A stretch of 64,000 nt of DNA from Candidatus Obscuribacterales bacterium (lineage in GTDB: Bacteria > Cyanobacteriota > Vampirovibrionia > Obscuribacterales > Obscuribacteraceae), in assembly GCA_020634035.1 (NCBI GenBank), contig JACKCM010000005.1:372001-436000 (forward strand). The letters run 5' to 3'. This document shows, piece by piece, positions 26,516 through 33,866 of this stretch (the stretch's first letter is position 1; every line of letters starts with the position of its first letter). The translations under genes and the position numbers were made by a program. The notes beneath the pieces were generated by a model, which saw nothing but the letters and a program-made list of their open reading frames with translations, was not told the DNA's origin and searched no databases.

Positions 26516-27592
26516 CTATTTGCGGTTCGAGTCCTTGCCTACTCCGAGCTCTTCGGTCAGGTTTTTTAATTCTTGCCCGAGTTCATTGAGGCGGACCACG
26601 GCTTGCTCCAGCTCTTCGGCACCTTTCTGGTTATCGTTAGAGGCTTCCTCAACACTCTTCATCGCCTCGAGTACCTGGTGCACGCCCTGCAATTGTTGCT
26701 GACTCGAAGCTTCAATCTGGATTGCGGCCTGGGATGAACGGTCGATACTTTCGGCCAGTGCCACCATGGCAGAGCTTGCCTGGGTGGCGAAGCCTTCTCC
26801 ATCTTTGACCACCTTGCTGCCGTGCTCGGTTTTCATGGTGGCTGAAGCGGTGGCTTCGACAATCTCGTTCAGGATGCTGCGCACGTTGCTGGTCGCTTTC
26901 TTAGATTGGTCGGCAAGGCTTTTGATAGCCTGGGCGACCACGGCGAAACCCTTGCCCTGTTCGCCGGCTCGTGCCGCTTCGATGGCGGCGTTGACGGCAA
27001 GCAGATTGGACTGTTGAGCGATGTCGTCTACGGTGGCGATGATCTCGCCCACCTGTTTGGTCTGGTTTCGGAGGGTAAGAACGGTCTGGGTTAGAGACTC
27101 CATATGTTCTTTAATCGCTTGCATACCAACCCTGACATCGTTGGCTGCTTTCTGACCCAGTTCGGAGGTATGCAGGACATTGCGGGCGTCGGTCGAGACT
27201 GTCTTTGCCTTGTTGCTCGAAATCTCGACTGTCTGTCTCACCTCTTCTACTATGGTGGTGGTCTGGGTAACGGCAGCGGCAGTCTGGGTGGCGTTGACCG
27301 ACAGGTTCGTAGATGCTTCTAAAATTACATGGGCTAGATGAGACAGCTCTTCAACCATCTCGTCCACCAGTTCGATTTTCTGCGCCAGGATCTCGGAAGT
27401 TTTGCCGTTTACGTTACCCGAGTCAAGACCGAGTTTGACGAAGTCATCCCTCCACTTCGAGAGTTCTGCACTGCTCACCCCATATTCTCGGGCGACAGCC
27501 GCGGCGGACTCTCCTTCGAGCAGTCTGAACACTGCCTCTTTTTTGTCCGCCTTCGAGGTGCTTGCTGTCTTCGTGGCCTGTCTCCTTGCCAT
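26516..27592 (-). CDS. Soluble chemoreceptor (MCP domain) with N-terminal helix-turn-helix
   Basis: 358 residues from the ATG at 27592 (GGAGGAAA spaced 8 nt); the frame has a TTG one codon earlier. A basic tail (MARRQATKTASTSKADKK) leads into a transposase-OrfA/IS3-type helix-turn-helix at about 17-53 (EAVFRLLEGESAAAVAREYGV, then SSAELSKWRDDF). A coiled coil and a complete MCP signalling domain follow, with the tip at about 190-232 (IAQQSNLLAVNAAIEAARAG, then EQGKGFAVVAQAIKSLA). No transmembrane helix and no recognisable ligand-binding domain. The protein should sit in the cytoplasm and bind CheW/CheA through the tip. The HTH suggests contact with DNA. FrzCD of Myxococcus is a known nucleoid-associated soluble receptor, but it uses a basic tail, not an HTH. 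Confidence 0.88.
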   Translation of the reverse strand: MARRQATKTASTSKADKKEAVFRLLEGESAAAVAREYGVSSAELSKWRDDFVKLGLDSGNVNGKTSEILAQKIELVDEMVEELSHLAHVILEASTNLSVNATQTAAAVTQTTTIVEEVRQTVEISSNKAKTVSTDARNVLHTSELGQKAANDVRVGMQAIKEHMESLTQTVLTLRNQTKQVGEIIATVDDIAQQSNLLAVNAAIEAARAGEQGKGFAVVAQAIKSLADQSKKATSNVRSILNEIVEATASATMKTEHGSKVVKDGEGFATQASSAMVALAESIDRSSQAAIQIEASSQQQLQGVHQVLEAMKSVEEASNDNQKGAEELEQAVVRLNELGQELKNLTEELGVGKDSNRK

Positions 27593-27701
27593 CAAATTTC
27601 CTCCTCGGTCTTCTCTCTTTAATTACTTCCACGTTCTTATTGTGATCTCACTGTTTAATTTCAGGGTGTTGGGCTTATGCCAGGCGCCACAACTTTATCT
27701 G

Positions 27702-28112
27702 TCACTCTTCGCCCTCTTCAATAAAGTCGCTCAAGCTGGTCAGGCAGAGTTTGCGATCTTCTAGTTCGATTACCATGAAGGCTGTTGGAGAAAGCGACTG
27801 GGCAAAGAGCTGCTCTTCTCGAAAGTCCTGCACAGTCTCTACCTGATCGGCGATCAGACCCACTTTGACAGCGCCATTTTTGAGCACGAGAATGCGATCG
27901 GATGGTGAGAGCGCACGTCTGTCCAGACCGGCCAGGGCTCGGAGGCTATGCACAGCGATTATTTCGCCCCGCAGATTTACCAGCCCTTCGATAGAATCGG
28001 GTTGATCTATGATCGTCTCCGGGAGGACCGCAGAGAGGACCTCGATCACGATCTCTACCGGAACCGCAAAGGACCTCTCGGATGCTTTTACCATCAAGAG
28101 TTGCCAGGTCAT
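27702..28112 (-). CDS. cheW: CheW-type adaptor
   Basis: 136 residues, a bare CheW domain: MVKASERSFAVPVEIVIEVL at the start, GLVNLRGEIIAVHSL in the middle, KVGLIADQVETV near the end. It couples receptor to CheA. The start overlaps the preceding CheW gene by 4 nt (ATGA). 109 bp lie between it and the HTH-MCP gene; that gap may hold a secondary promoter, but none is clear. Confidence 0.9.
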   Translation of the reverse strand: MTWQLLMVKASERSFAVPVEIVIEVLSAVLPETIIDQPDSIEGLVNLRGEIIAVHSLRALAGLDRRALSPSDRILVLKNGAVKVGLIADQVETVQDFREEQLFAQSLSPTAFMVIELEDRKLCLTSLSDFIEEGEE

Positions 28113-28582
28113 AGCCCTTGCTTCGTCCCCCTGTTCTTATCGGTGCCGATGTTTAAGAAGGGAGCCAGAAACTCTTCTGTGAAGAGCCTCTGGCAATCCA
28201 GCAAGATCATCATCCCGTCCGGGGTGGCGATTACTTTGTGAGGGAGAGCCTGATCGACAATGTCAGCCAGGGCGACGATTCTTTTCTCCGGCACTGTTTT
28301 GGTGCCCAGCACTTTGTCGACGATGATACTGACTGTAATGCCGCGACTTTTGAACACAACAATCTGGTCACTGAGTTCTACGGATTTGGGTGCCTGGTTC
28401 CAGCGTGGTTTGATATCGATAAGAGGCACAGACTGACCGCGTATGTTGATCATGCCGAGCACAGAAGGGTCGACATCGGTAAGCTCTTCGAAACTGACCG
28501 AGTCGTAGACCTGCACCACATCTTTGAGCTCCATACAGGCTCTGTGCGGACCGAGATTGAAAATCAGAACCTGATTCGACAT
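28109..28582 (-). CDS. cheW: CheW-type adaptor, first gene of the chemosensory run
   Basis: 157 residues. CheW features: LIFNLGPHRACMELKDVVQV, GMINIRGQSVPLIDIKPRW, VSIIVDKVLGTKTV. It has a C-terminal extension of about 20 residues. Divergent from mlaE across a 238-bp region that should hold the promoter of the whole che cluster. Having three CheW proteins for one CheA and one receptor is more than a simple ternary array needs. Confidence 0.9.
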   Translation of the reverse strand: MSNQVLIFNLGPHRACMELKDVVQVYDSVSFEELTDVDPSVLGMINIRGQSVPLIDIKPRWNQAPKSVELSDQIVVFKSRGITVSIIVDKVLGTKTVPEKRIVALADIVDQALPHKVIATPDGMMILLDCQRLFTEEFLAPFLNIGTDKNRGTKQGL

Positions 28583-28820
28583 GTGATCCTCAAGGCTGAC
28601 AGTGTTGATACACCTCTTAACTATTCATCTTCATCTATTGTTCTTTCCCAAAACCAGACAAGAATTATGCGACTCTGGGCAGAACCGGCGAATCGCTCAT
28701 TCCATGGGAGCAAATCCCTGCCTGGCTCCGGTATGTAAGAGTCTATCCGTCCAATAATGGAGGCTGCCCTTATCTAGTTGGAACAATGCTAATGAATAAG
28801 TCTATTTAGAGTTTTCAGAT

Positions 28821-29597
28821 TTGCAATTCATATTCAGACCCAGAAATCTGCTCTTTCATGACTTTATCGACTGGATGGCTCCGGTCGGTAGAGCCGCTAA
28901 GCTCTTCTTCAATTCTCTTTCTATAGAGTCAGTCCGAGGCATAAACTGGGCCGAACTTCGCTACCATTGCAAATGGATGGGATTGGATTCTTTCCATTTT
29001 ATCGCGGTCTCATCGTTGCTTATTTCGGTGGCACTCACCATTCAATGCGTGGTGGAGCTACAGAAGTACCAGGCCGCCGATATCTCAGGGGCGGCTATCT
29101 CGATTGGACTGCTACGAGAACTGGGACCGCTTACGATCTCTGTGGCCTGGTGCGCTCGGGTCGGTGCCAGAATCAGTGAAGAGGCTCGCAATCAGAGAAG
29201 TCATTTCGACAACGACCGTGACTTTGCCAGGCATTTCCTTCCGGTGCGGGCCACTGCCGCGCTCTTGATGTCTATACCACTGGGGGCTTATGGTCTTGCT
29301 GTCGGCTTTGTCACAGCGGCGCTCTATGCACCTATGATCGGAGTCAACTCTTCTATCGATTTTGCGGAGGCGGCTCGCATTGCCATCACCGACAAAGACA
29401 TCTTTGTCTATTTCTTCAAACTTATTGCTATCAATCCTCTGGTCGGGGTATTTGCCGGTTGCGCTTCAGGGCTTGCCGCCAGGGATTCCGATATGCCGGT
29501 TGCCGCCAAAGCGGTTACGTTCACGTTCCTGGCCTGCTATGGACTGAATCTACTTATAACCATGGCCGCATTTATAGAAGGGACTCCGCACCTATGA
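28821..29597 (+). CDS. mlaE: MlaE-type ABC transporter permease
   Basis: 258 residues from a TTG at 28821; the next in-frame ATG is codon 19 (28875). Multi-spanning MlaE/YrbE fold: VSSLLISVALTIQCVVELQK, GLLRELGPLTISVAWCARVGA, then a C-terminal part ending FLACYGLNLLIT. Imports or exports phospholipid between membranes together with an MCE protein and an ATPase. The usual 'ELGTMKVTEQIDAL' cytoplasmic helix is changed: after CARVGARISEEARNQ it reads RSHFDNDRDFARHFLPVRAT. That helix contacts the ATPase, so the coupling may be altered. The ATG of mlaD overlaps its stop (ATGA). No MlaF ATPase gene is present. Confidence 0.8.
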   Translation: MQFIFRPRNLLFHDFIDWMAPVGRAAKLFFNSLSIESVRGINWAELRYHCKWMGLDSFHFIAVSSLLISVALTIQCVVELQKYQAADISGAAISIGLLRELGPLTISVAWCARVGARISEEARNQRSHFDNDRDFARHFLPVRATAALLMSIPLGAYGLAVGFVTAALYAPMIGVNSSIDFAEAARIAITDKDIFVYFFKLIAINPLVGVFAGCASGLAARDSDMPVAAKAVTFTFLACYGLNLLITMAAFIEGTPHL

Positions 29598-30748
29598 ATA
29601 ACAGTGCCGACAAGTCTGTAAATAGTGGTGCATATGGTGCAGGTCTGAGCCAGGACGGAGTGCTGGGCATCTTCACGACGATGTCTTTGATCATCCTTGT
29701 CTGGTCCTATTGCTGGCTCAAAAACTATGGTGGCTTTCATACTCCTCAGAGGATAAATGTAGTCTTCAAGGAAGTTGCCGGACTCAATCTTAACGCCAGT
29801 GTTTTTGTCGATGGTGTCAGAGTCGGTATCGTAGATAAGCTCGAGTGGCAGACCAAGAGTCGTGTGCTGGTAAATATCAGGATAAACTCCGAGAAAGTCG
29901 TGGTGCCTACTGGTTCGAAATTTCAGATTCTCACCAATGGTATTGTCGGTGCTAAATATGTCCAAATAAGTCTGCCGGAGAACTACAGTCCCAGTATGCC
30001 TCCGATAGACGAGAGGGTGGAAGTTAAAGGTGAGACACCGGTCAGACCTGAACTGGCGGTTAACAAACTGGCTGTCGGTCTCAGTAAAATCGATATGGAG
30101 CAACTGCACGAGAACTTCGTCAATGATCGTCATCGTCTGGTGCGAGCCGCCGATCAGTTATCGGATCTGGCTAAGAAGACCATGCCTGTGGTGGATAAAG
30201 CTCTGCCCCTAGAAGATGAACTGCTTGGTCTGACCAGGGATGTTCGAAGCGCTCTCGACAAAATCAATAAGCTCACCGATGATCCTAAGATGGCAAAAGA
30301 TCTCAAAGAAGCGGGCAAAGAGGCAAGGGAGACAGTCAAAACAATTCAGGAGATTGTCACGGATATCAATAGCACCATCAAAGACAAAGATGTGAGAAAG
30401 GATCTGACCGACAGTATCCGTCGTCTATCGGAAGCCTCGAAAAGCGTGGAGCGGTCTGTCTCGTCTCTAGAGCGAATCGCCGGAGACAAAGAACTTCGGA
30501 CTGATATAAAGGATGTTTTGAAAGAAGCGAAAAGTGTTCTTACAAAAGCAGACACGATTCTCAATGACGGCAATTTCTCGAAGGATGTGAAGAAGACTCT
30601 TGAAGAGACTAATAAAACCATCGAAGATCTCGGCAAAGTCTCCAGGCAGCTCAATCAAATTCTGGATAAGCGCTTCCCGGCACTCCATCTGATGTTCGGA
30701 AGACCGGGACATTTGCCTGATTCTAAAAAAGAAGAGCAGTCTCAGTGA
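29594..30748 (+). CDS. mlaD: MlaD-type MCE-domain protein with long coiled coil
   Basis: 384 residues from the ATG at 29594. One N-terminal transmembrane helix (about 26-43, GIFTTMSLIILVWSYCWL), an MCE domain at about 50-135 (RINVVFKEVAGLNLNASVFV, VDKLEWQTK, GSKFQILTNGIVGAKYVQI), then about 200 residues of predicted coiled coil (DKINKLTDDPKMAKDLKEAG and similar). Binds lipid in the periplasm as part of an MlaE transporter. The coiled-coil tail could span the periplasm, as in plant TGD2/TGD4-like and other MCE proteins. Its end overlaps the convergent kinase gene by 7 nt. Confidence 0.85.
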   Translation: MNNSADKSVNSGAYGAGLSQDGVLGIFTTMSLIILVWSYCWLKNYGGFHTPQRINVVFKEVAGLNLNASVFVDGVRVGIVDKLEWQTKSRVLVNIRINSEKVVVPTGSKFQILTNGIVGAKYVQISLPENYSPSMPPIDERVEVKGETPVRPELAVNKLAVGLSKIDMEQLHENFVNDRHRLVRAADQLSDLAKKTMPVVDKALPLEDELLGLTRDVRSALDKINKLTDDPKMAKDLKEAGKEARETVKTIQEIVTDINSTIKDKDVRKDLTDSIRRLSEASKSVERSVSSLERIAGDKELRTDIKDVLKEAKSVLTKADTILNDGNFSKDVKKTLEETNKTIEDLGKVSRQLNQILDKRFPALHLMFGRPGHLPDSKKEEQSQ

Positions 30749-32610
30749 TTCTCGTCGAATCTCTCCATGGTGCGCAGGGCCAGTTTGCAACCGGGATGGT
30801 CGAGCAGAAATTGTTTCAGTCTGAGATTGGTGATGCCTTTGTTCTCCTGCAAGCTCAAGCTCTCCAGCTTTTTATAACCGGATAGAATTTTGAACACCCG
30901 ATCATCGAGATTATTTCTATCCAGATAAATGGTTTTCAGATCCATCGAAGCTATCGGGGCAAGATCTTTTACTGTCAAGTTGAGCGCGGAGAGATCGAGA
31001 ACCTTTAGATTCTTCATCGATGCGACCTTCTTCAGATTTTTCTTGTTGAATCCTGAATCGGCTAAGTCAAGTAGATTTAGAGCAGGTAATTTCTTGAGCA
31101 CTTCCAGGTTGTCTCCGGTGATCTTAATGCAATGCTCAAGACCCAGACGTTCCAGCGATGGCAACTTGCAAACTTCAGGAAGAAGATCGTCCGACATTAT
31201 CGTGTTACCTAAATTGAGCTTCTTCAGCCCTTTCATCTTAAGTATTTCCAAAAAAGATCTTTTAGAGTAGCCTTTTACCGAATGGATTGATAGATCATCG
31301 AGGCTGTCGAATTTAGAGAGCTTGATCATATTGGCATCACTGATGGTGCAGCCTTCTATTCTCAATCCTTTCAGTTTGAGTCCTTCTAAGATACTGAATT
31401 CTTTGCCGGTCAAGTCGTCATTCAGCATCCAGAGCCTTTCTATATTTGGGACCCCTACTAGCTCTTTAAGATCCTCCGAGTGATTCAGTCCTCTGAGTTC
31501 ATGCCAGCGTTCACCATCGAGGCTGCTTTCGACCAGTCGATGCTCCTCTATCTCTTTACCGGCAATCGAGAGGAAGTCTTCGCTTCTTTTGATCTCTTTG
31601 AGGACTTGTTTCGATTTGCTGTCGTCTTTGTCGGGCTTATTGGCATCGGGCAAAATCAAGCGGTAGCCCGCCAGAATAGCCAAAATGAGAACCGTCAGAG
31701 CCGCGCTTATCACAGCCGTCTCTTTGAGGGGCAGTTTATTCGCTGTCGCTTCCACCTCTTCTTTTTGCTCTTCGCGTTCCCTCTCTTGAATCAGACGTTT
31801 TATGGAGTCTACTAACTCTTTTCCGCTGCGATAGCGCGAGCGAGGATTCTTTTTCAGGCATCTGGAGACAAAATCTTCTAAGGGTTGCGGATATTGACCG
31901 GTATCAGTGGATGACAGTGTCGGTGGCTCCGACTCCATTTTAAGCTGCATGGTGGCAAGTGCGGTATCACCCTTGAATGGTTTCTTGCCGGTCAACATCT
32001 CGAACGCCATCGAACCGAAGCTGTAGACATCGGAAGCCGATGTCATCTTTTCTCCTTCAATAGCCTCCGGACTTATATAGGCCGGGGTGCCGAGAATGCA
32101 ACCGGTGGAGGTCAGCTCCTGATCGAGATCCGGTTCGACCCATTTGGCAAGACCGAAGTCCACCAGTTTTGGTACCAGCATGCCGTTGTCTTCCTGGCAA
32201 AAAATAACATTGGCCGGCTTTACGTCCCGATGCAGGATCTTCTTCTCATGGGCATGGGCGAGGCCCGAAGCTATTCCAAAGAGGATGTCGAGAGCTTTGT
32301 CCTCTTTCAGCGAACCTTCTTCTTTCAATAGTTCAGCCAGGTTTTTGCCCTGGTTGTACTGCATAACAAGATAGGCGTCGCCATTTTCGGTCTGACCGAA
32401 GTCAAGTACTCTTACAATATTGGGATGGTTGAGCTGGGCGACAGCCTTGGCTTCGGCTTGAAAGCGCGCCAGTTCTCTGGGGCCCGCACTGGCGTGTAGA
32501 AATTTGACAGCCACTTTGATATCCAGGTTGCGGTCGTGGCAGAGGCGCACTTCGCCGGCTCCGCCTCGACCGAGCAACTCCAGATCTTCGTATCGAGCTT
32601 TGAAGTCCAC
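30742..32610 (-). CDS. Ser/Thr protein kinase with extracytoplasmic leucine-rich repeats
   Basis: 622 residues. N-terminal kinase domain 7-272: LGRGGAGEVRLCHD, Lys in VAVKFL, HRDVKPAN, DFGLAKW, APE as SPE, all canonical. A basic juxtamembrane helix precedes one transmembrane helix (about 298-318, AVISAALTVLILAILAGYRL). The rest (about 395-610) holds about eight leucine-rich repeats (KGLKKLNLGNTIMSD, PSLERLGLEHCIKITG, KNLKVLDLSALNLT). Layout mirrors plant receptor kinases in reverse order: inside kinase first, LRR sensor outside. Ligand unknown. Probably monocistronic; the promoter should lie in 32611-32680. Confidence 0.92.
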   Translation of the reverse strand: MDFKARYEDLELLGRGGAGEVRLCHDRNLDIKVAVKFLHASAGPRELARFQAEAKAVAQLNHPNIVRVLDFGQTENGDAYLVMQYNQGKNLAELLKEEGSLKEDKALDILFGIASGLAHAHEKKILHRDVKPANVIFCQEDNGMLVPKLVDFGLAKWVEPDLDQELTSTGCILGTPAYISPEAIEGEKMTSASDVYSFGSMAFEMLTGKKPFKGDTALATMQLKMESEPPTLSSTDTGQYPQPLEDFVSRCLKKNPRSRYRSGKELVDSIKRLIQEREREEQKEEVEATANKLPLKETAVISAALTVLILAILAGYRLILPDANKPDKDDSKSKQVLKEIKRSEDFLSIAGKEIEEHRLVESSLDGERWHELRGLNHSEDLKELVGVPNIERLWMLNDDLTGKEFSILEGLKLKGLRIEGCTISDANMIKLSKFDSLDDLSIHSVKGYSKRSFLEILKMKGLKKLNLGNTIMSDDLLPEVCKLPSLERLGLEHCIKITGDNLEVLKKLPALNLLDLADSGFNKKNLKKVASMKNLKVLDLSALNLTVKDLAPIASMDLKTIYLDRNNLDDRVFKILSGYKKLESLSLQENKGITNLRLKQFLLDHPGCKLALRTMERFDENH

Positions 32611-32680
32611 CGGTTTTTCTTGCTTCTGATTCCTTTGATACCGGCGGAGATTTTACCCTATTCTCTGTGGACTTTTCAGA

Positions 32681-32917
32681 TCAGGCGCTCTCCAGGCTAA
32701 CCTGTTCGAGGTCCGATTCGAGCCAGCGGTGCGAATCGGCTTCATATCCCACGAATATATAGGGCACTATTTTTCCCAGGCTGTTAGCGCTGCAGGAGCA
32801 GGCGCGTTTATAGATAGGATGATCACAATGATTCCTTGCTATCAGATAAACCGGTAAGCTATCCGGTCCCGGGGTGCGGGCGCCATCGAAAGGACCGCCG
32901 TACATTGAAATAGCCAT
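32681..32917 (-). CDS. Small protein of unknown function
   Basis: 78 residues from an ATG with AGGAG spaced 8 nt. Begins AISMYGGPFDGARTPGPDSL, as do many short bacterial and phage proteins with 'MYGGPxDG'; later comes KRACSCSANSLG with two cysteines spaced CxC, then IVPYIFVGYEADSHRW. No membrane segment. The gene lies 32 bp downstream of flavodoxin on the same strand, so it is probably co-transcribed with it from the Fur-like promoter. The cysteines might bind metal; that is a guess. Confidence 0.65.
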   Translation of the reverse strand: MAISMYGGPFDGARTPGPDSLPVYLIARNHCDHPIYKRACSCSANSLGKIVPYIFVGYEADSHRWLESDLEQVSLESA

Positions 32918-32949
32918 GATTCTTTCTCCTTATAACCAATAAGCACAAA

Positions 32950-33462
32950 TCAGGAAACTTTTGAAAGGAGCTGGTTGCGGACCGTCTCTGCCCAGGTCTC
33001 GATGCGATCATCGGTCATCTCGGGCTGATTGACCTCGTCCAGAACCAGACCGATGAAGTGGTCATCGACCACAGATTCGGAATGATCGAATTCGAAGCCT
33101 TCTAAAGGCACAGTATCACCGACAATAACCGCACCTCTCTCCAGAACTTTGTCATAGAGCAGTTTCATGGCGCTTACGAAGTTATAGCCATAGCCATACT
33201 GGTCGCCCAGACCGAACAGAGCCACGGTCTTGCCATTGAAGTCGACGGCATCTAATTGGGGGAAGAAGTCGCTCCAGTCATCGGTCAGCTCACCGTCTCC
33301 CCAGGTCGAGCCGCCCAGAATCAGGAAGTTTTCGTCGAAATCGGATTCACCGGCTCGAAATATCGGCTTTATCTCGTGTATAAGCTCGGGAAGAGCTTTC
33401 TTTATGCGCTCGGCGATCTCATCGGTGGTGCCGGTCTGGGTGCCGTATATCAATTTGCCCAT
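32950..33462 (-). CDS. fldA: Long-chain flavodoxin
   Basis: 170 residues, long-chain size. FMN phosphate loop GTQTGTT (7-13), Trp loop GGSTWGDGELTDDW, Tyr loop GLGDQYGYGYNF. An FMN electron carrier that replaces ferredoxin when iron is scarce. AAAGGAG lies 10 nt before the ATG. A -10-like TACAAT and an overlapping Fur-like box lie 51-72 bp upstream, fitting iron-starvation induction. The divergent PepSY gene carries the same boxes. Equivalent cyanobacterial genes are named isiB. Confidence 0.92.
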   Translation of the reverse strand: MGKLIYGTQTGTTDEIAERIKKALPELIHEIKPIFRAGESDFDENFLILGGSTWGDGELTDDWSDFFPQLDAVDFNGKTVALFGLGDQYGYGYNFVSAMKLLYDKVLERGAVIVGDTVPLEGFEFDHSESVVDDHFIGLVLDEVNQPEMTDDRIETWAETVRNQLLSKVS

Positions 33463-33512
33463 GGTTTAAGAGTCTCCTTTGAAAAGCGAGGATTTGATTC
33501 AGAACTGGCAGC

Positions 33513-33534
33513 ATTGTAGTGCAAATTATTCTCA
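33513..33534 (-). promoter_or_regulatory. Flavodoxin promoter -10 with overlapping Fur-like box
   Basis: On the minus strand the box tgagaataatttgc (33521-33534) is followed two bp later by TACAAT (33513-33518). The box therefore falls in the -35/-10 spacer, where a bound repressor would block polymerase. It matches half of the 19-bp Fur consensus and nearly the whole box at 33822. Confidence 0.5.
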
Positions 33535-33711
33535 AAAAGATCGTCTCGGATATATCGGATTGTTCGGAAAGGGTTGAATATCTTGCTTGTGCCGTCCGCT
33601 GGCTTGATGCACGGATGCAATAATTCTTAATAGCTGTTGCAGAACTAATGCGAATATATGCATTTGGTGACCTGTGCGTATTGTCTCGTTTTGGAAAATC
33701 GGTGCTTGTCT

Positions 33712-33758
33712 TTGCCTGAAATCTGGCTTTTGTGTCTATAATGCGCTAATTATTCTCA
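33712..33758 (+). promoter_or_regulatory. PepSY-gene promoter with Fur-like box over the start
   Basis: TTGCCT (33712), 19-bp spacer, perfect TATAAT (33737-33742), then taattattctca (33747-33758) at the expected transcription start. Confidence 0.5.
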
Positions 33759-33821
33759 AAGAGGTCAAAAATAGAATATAATCAGTTGCGTTGAATTCTT
33801 GTCTCTCATATTTGGATTATA

Positions 33822-33836
33822 TGAGAATTATTTGCA
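33822..33836 (+). promoter_or_regulatory. Third Fur-like box
   Basis: tgagaattatttgca, the same as the flavodoxin box except for one base, in the opposite orientation; 31 bp before the PepSY ATG. Two boxes on one promoter suggest cooperative repression. Confidence 0.45.
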
Positions 33837-33866
33837 GACAAAATGCGGAAACTATAAGGAATCTAA

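Larger units (their letters stand above)
33463..33866. promoter_or_regulatory. Divergent regulatory region between flavodoxin and PepSY genes
   Basis: 404 bp without a gene. It holds three copies of one motif (33521, 33747, 33822), a TACAAT on the minus strand and a TATAAT on the plus strand. The middle 200 bp shows nothing recognisable and could hold a small RNA, but I see no clear hairpin-plus-T-run. Confidence 0.6.

Noticed and set aside
26516..27592. HTH-MCP as a chance read-through of a transposase remnant
   Set aside because: One uninterrupted frame with a strong ribosome site directly before the basic tail; no inverted repeats or other IS parts around.
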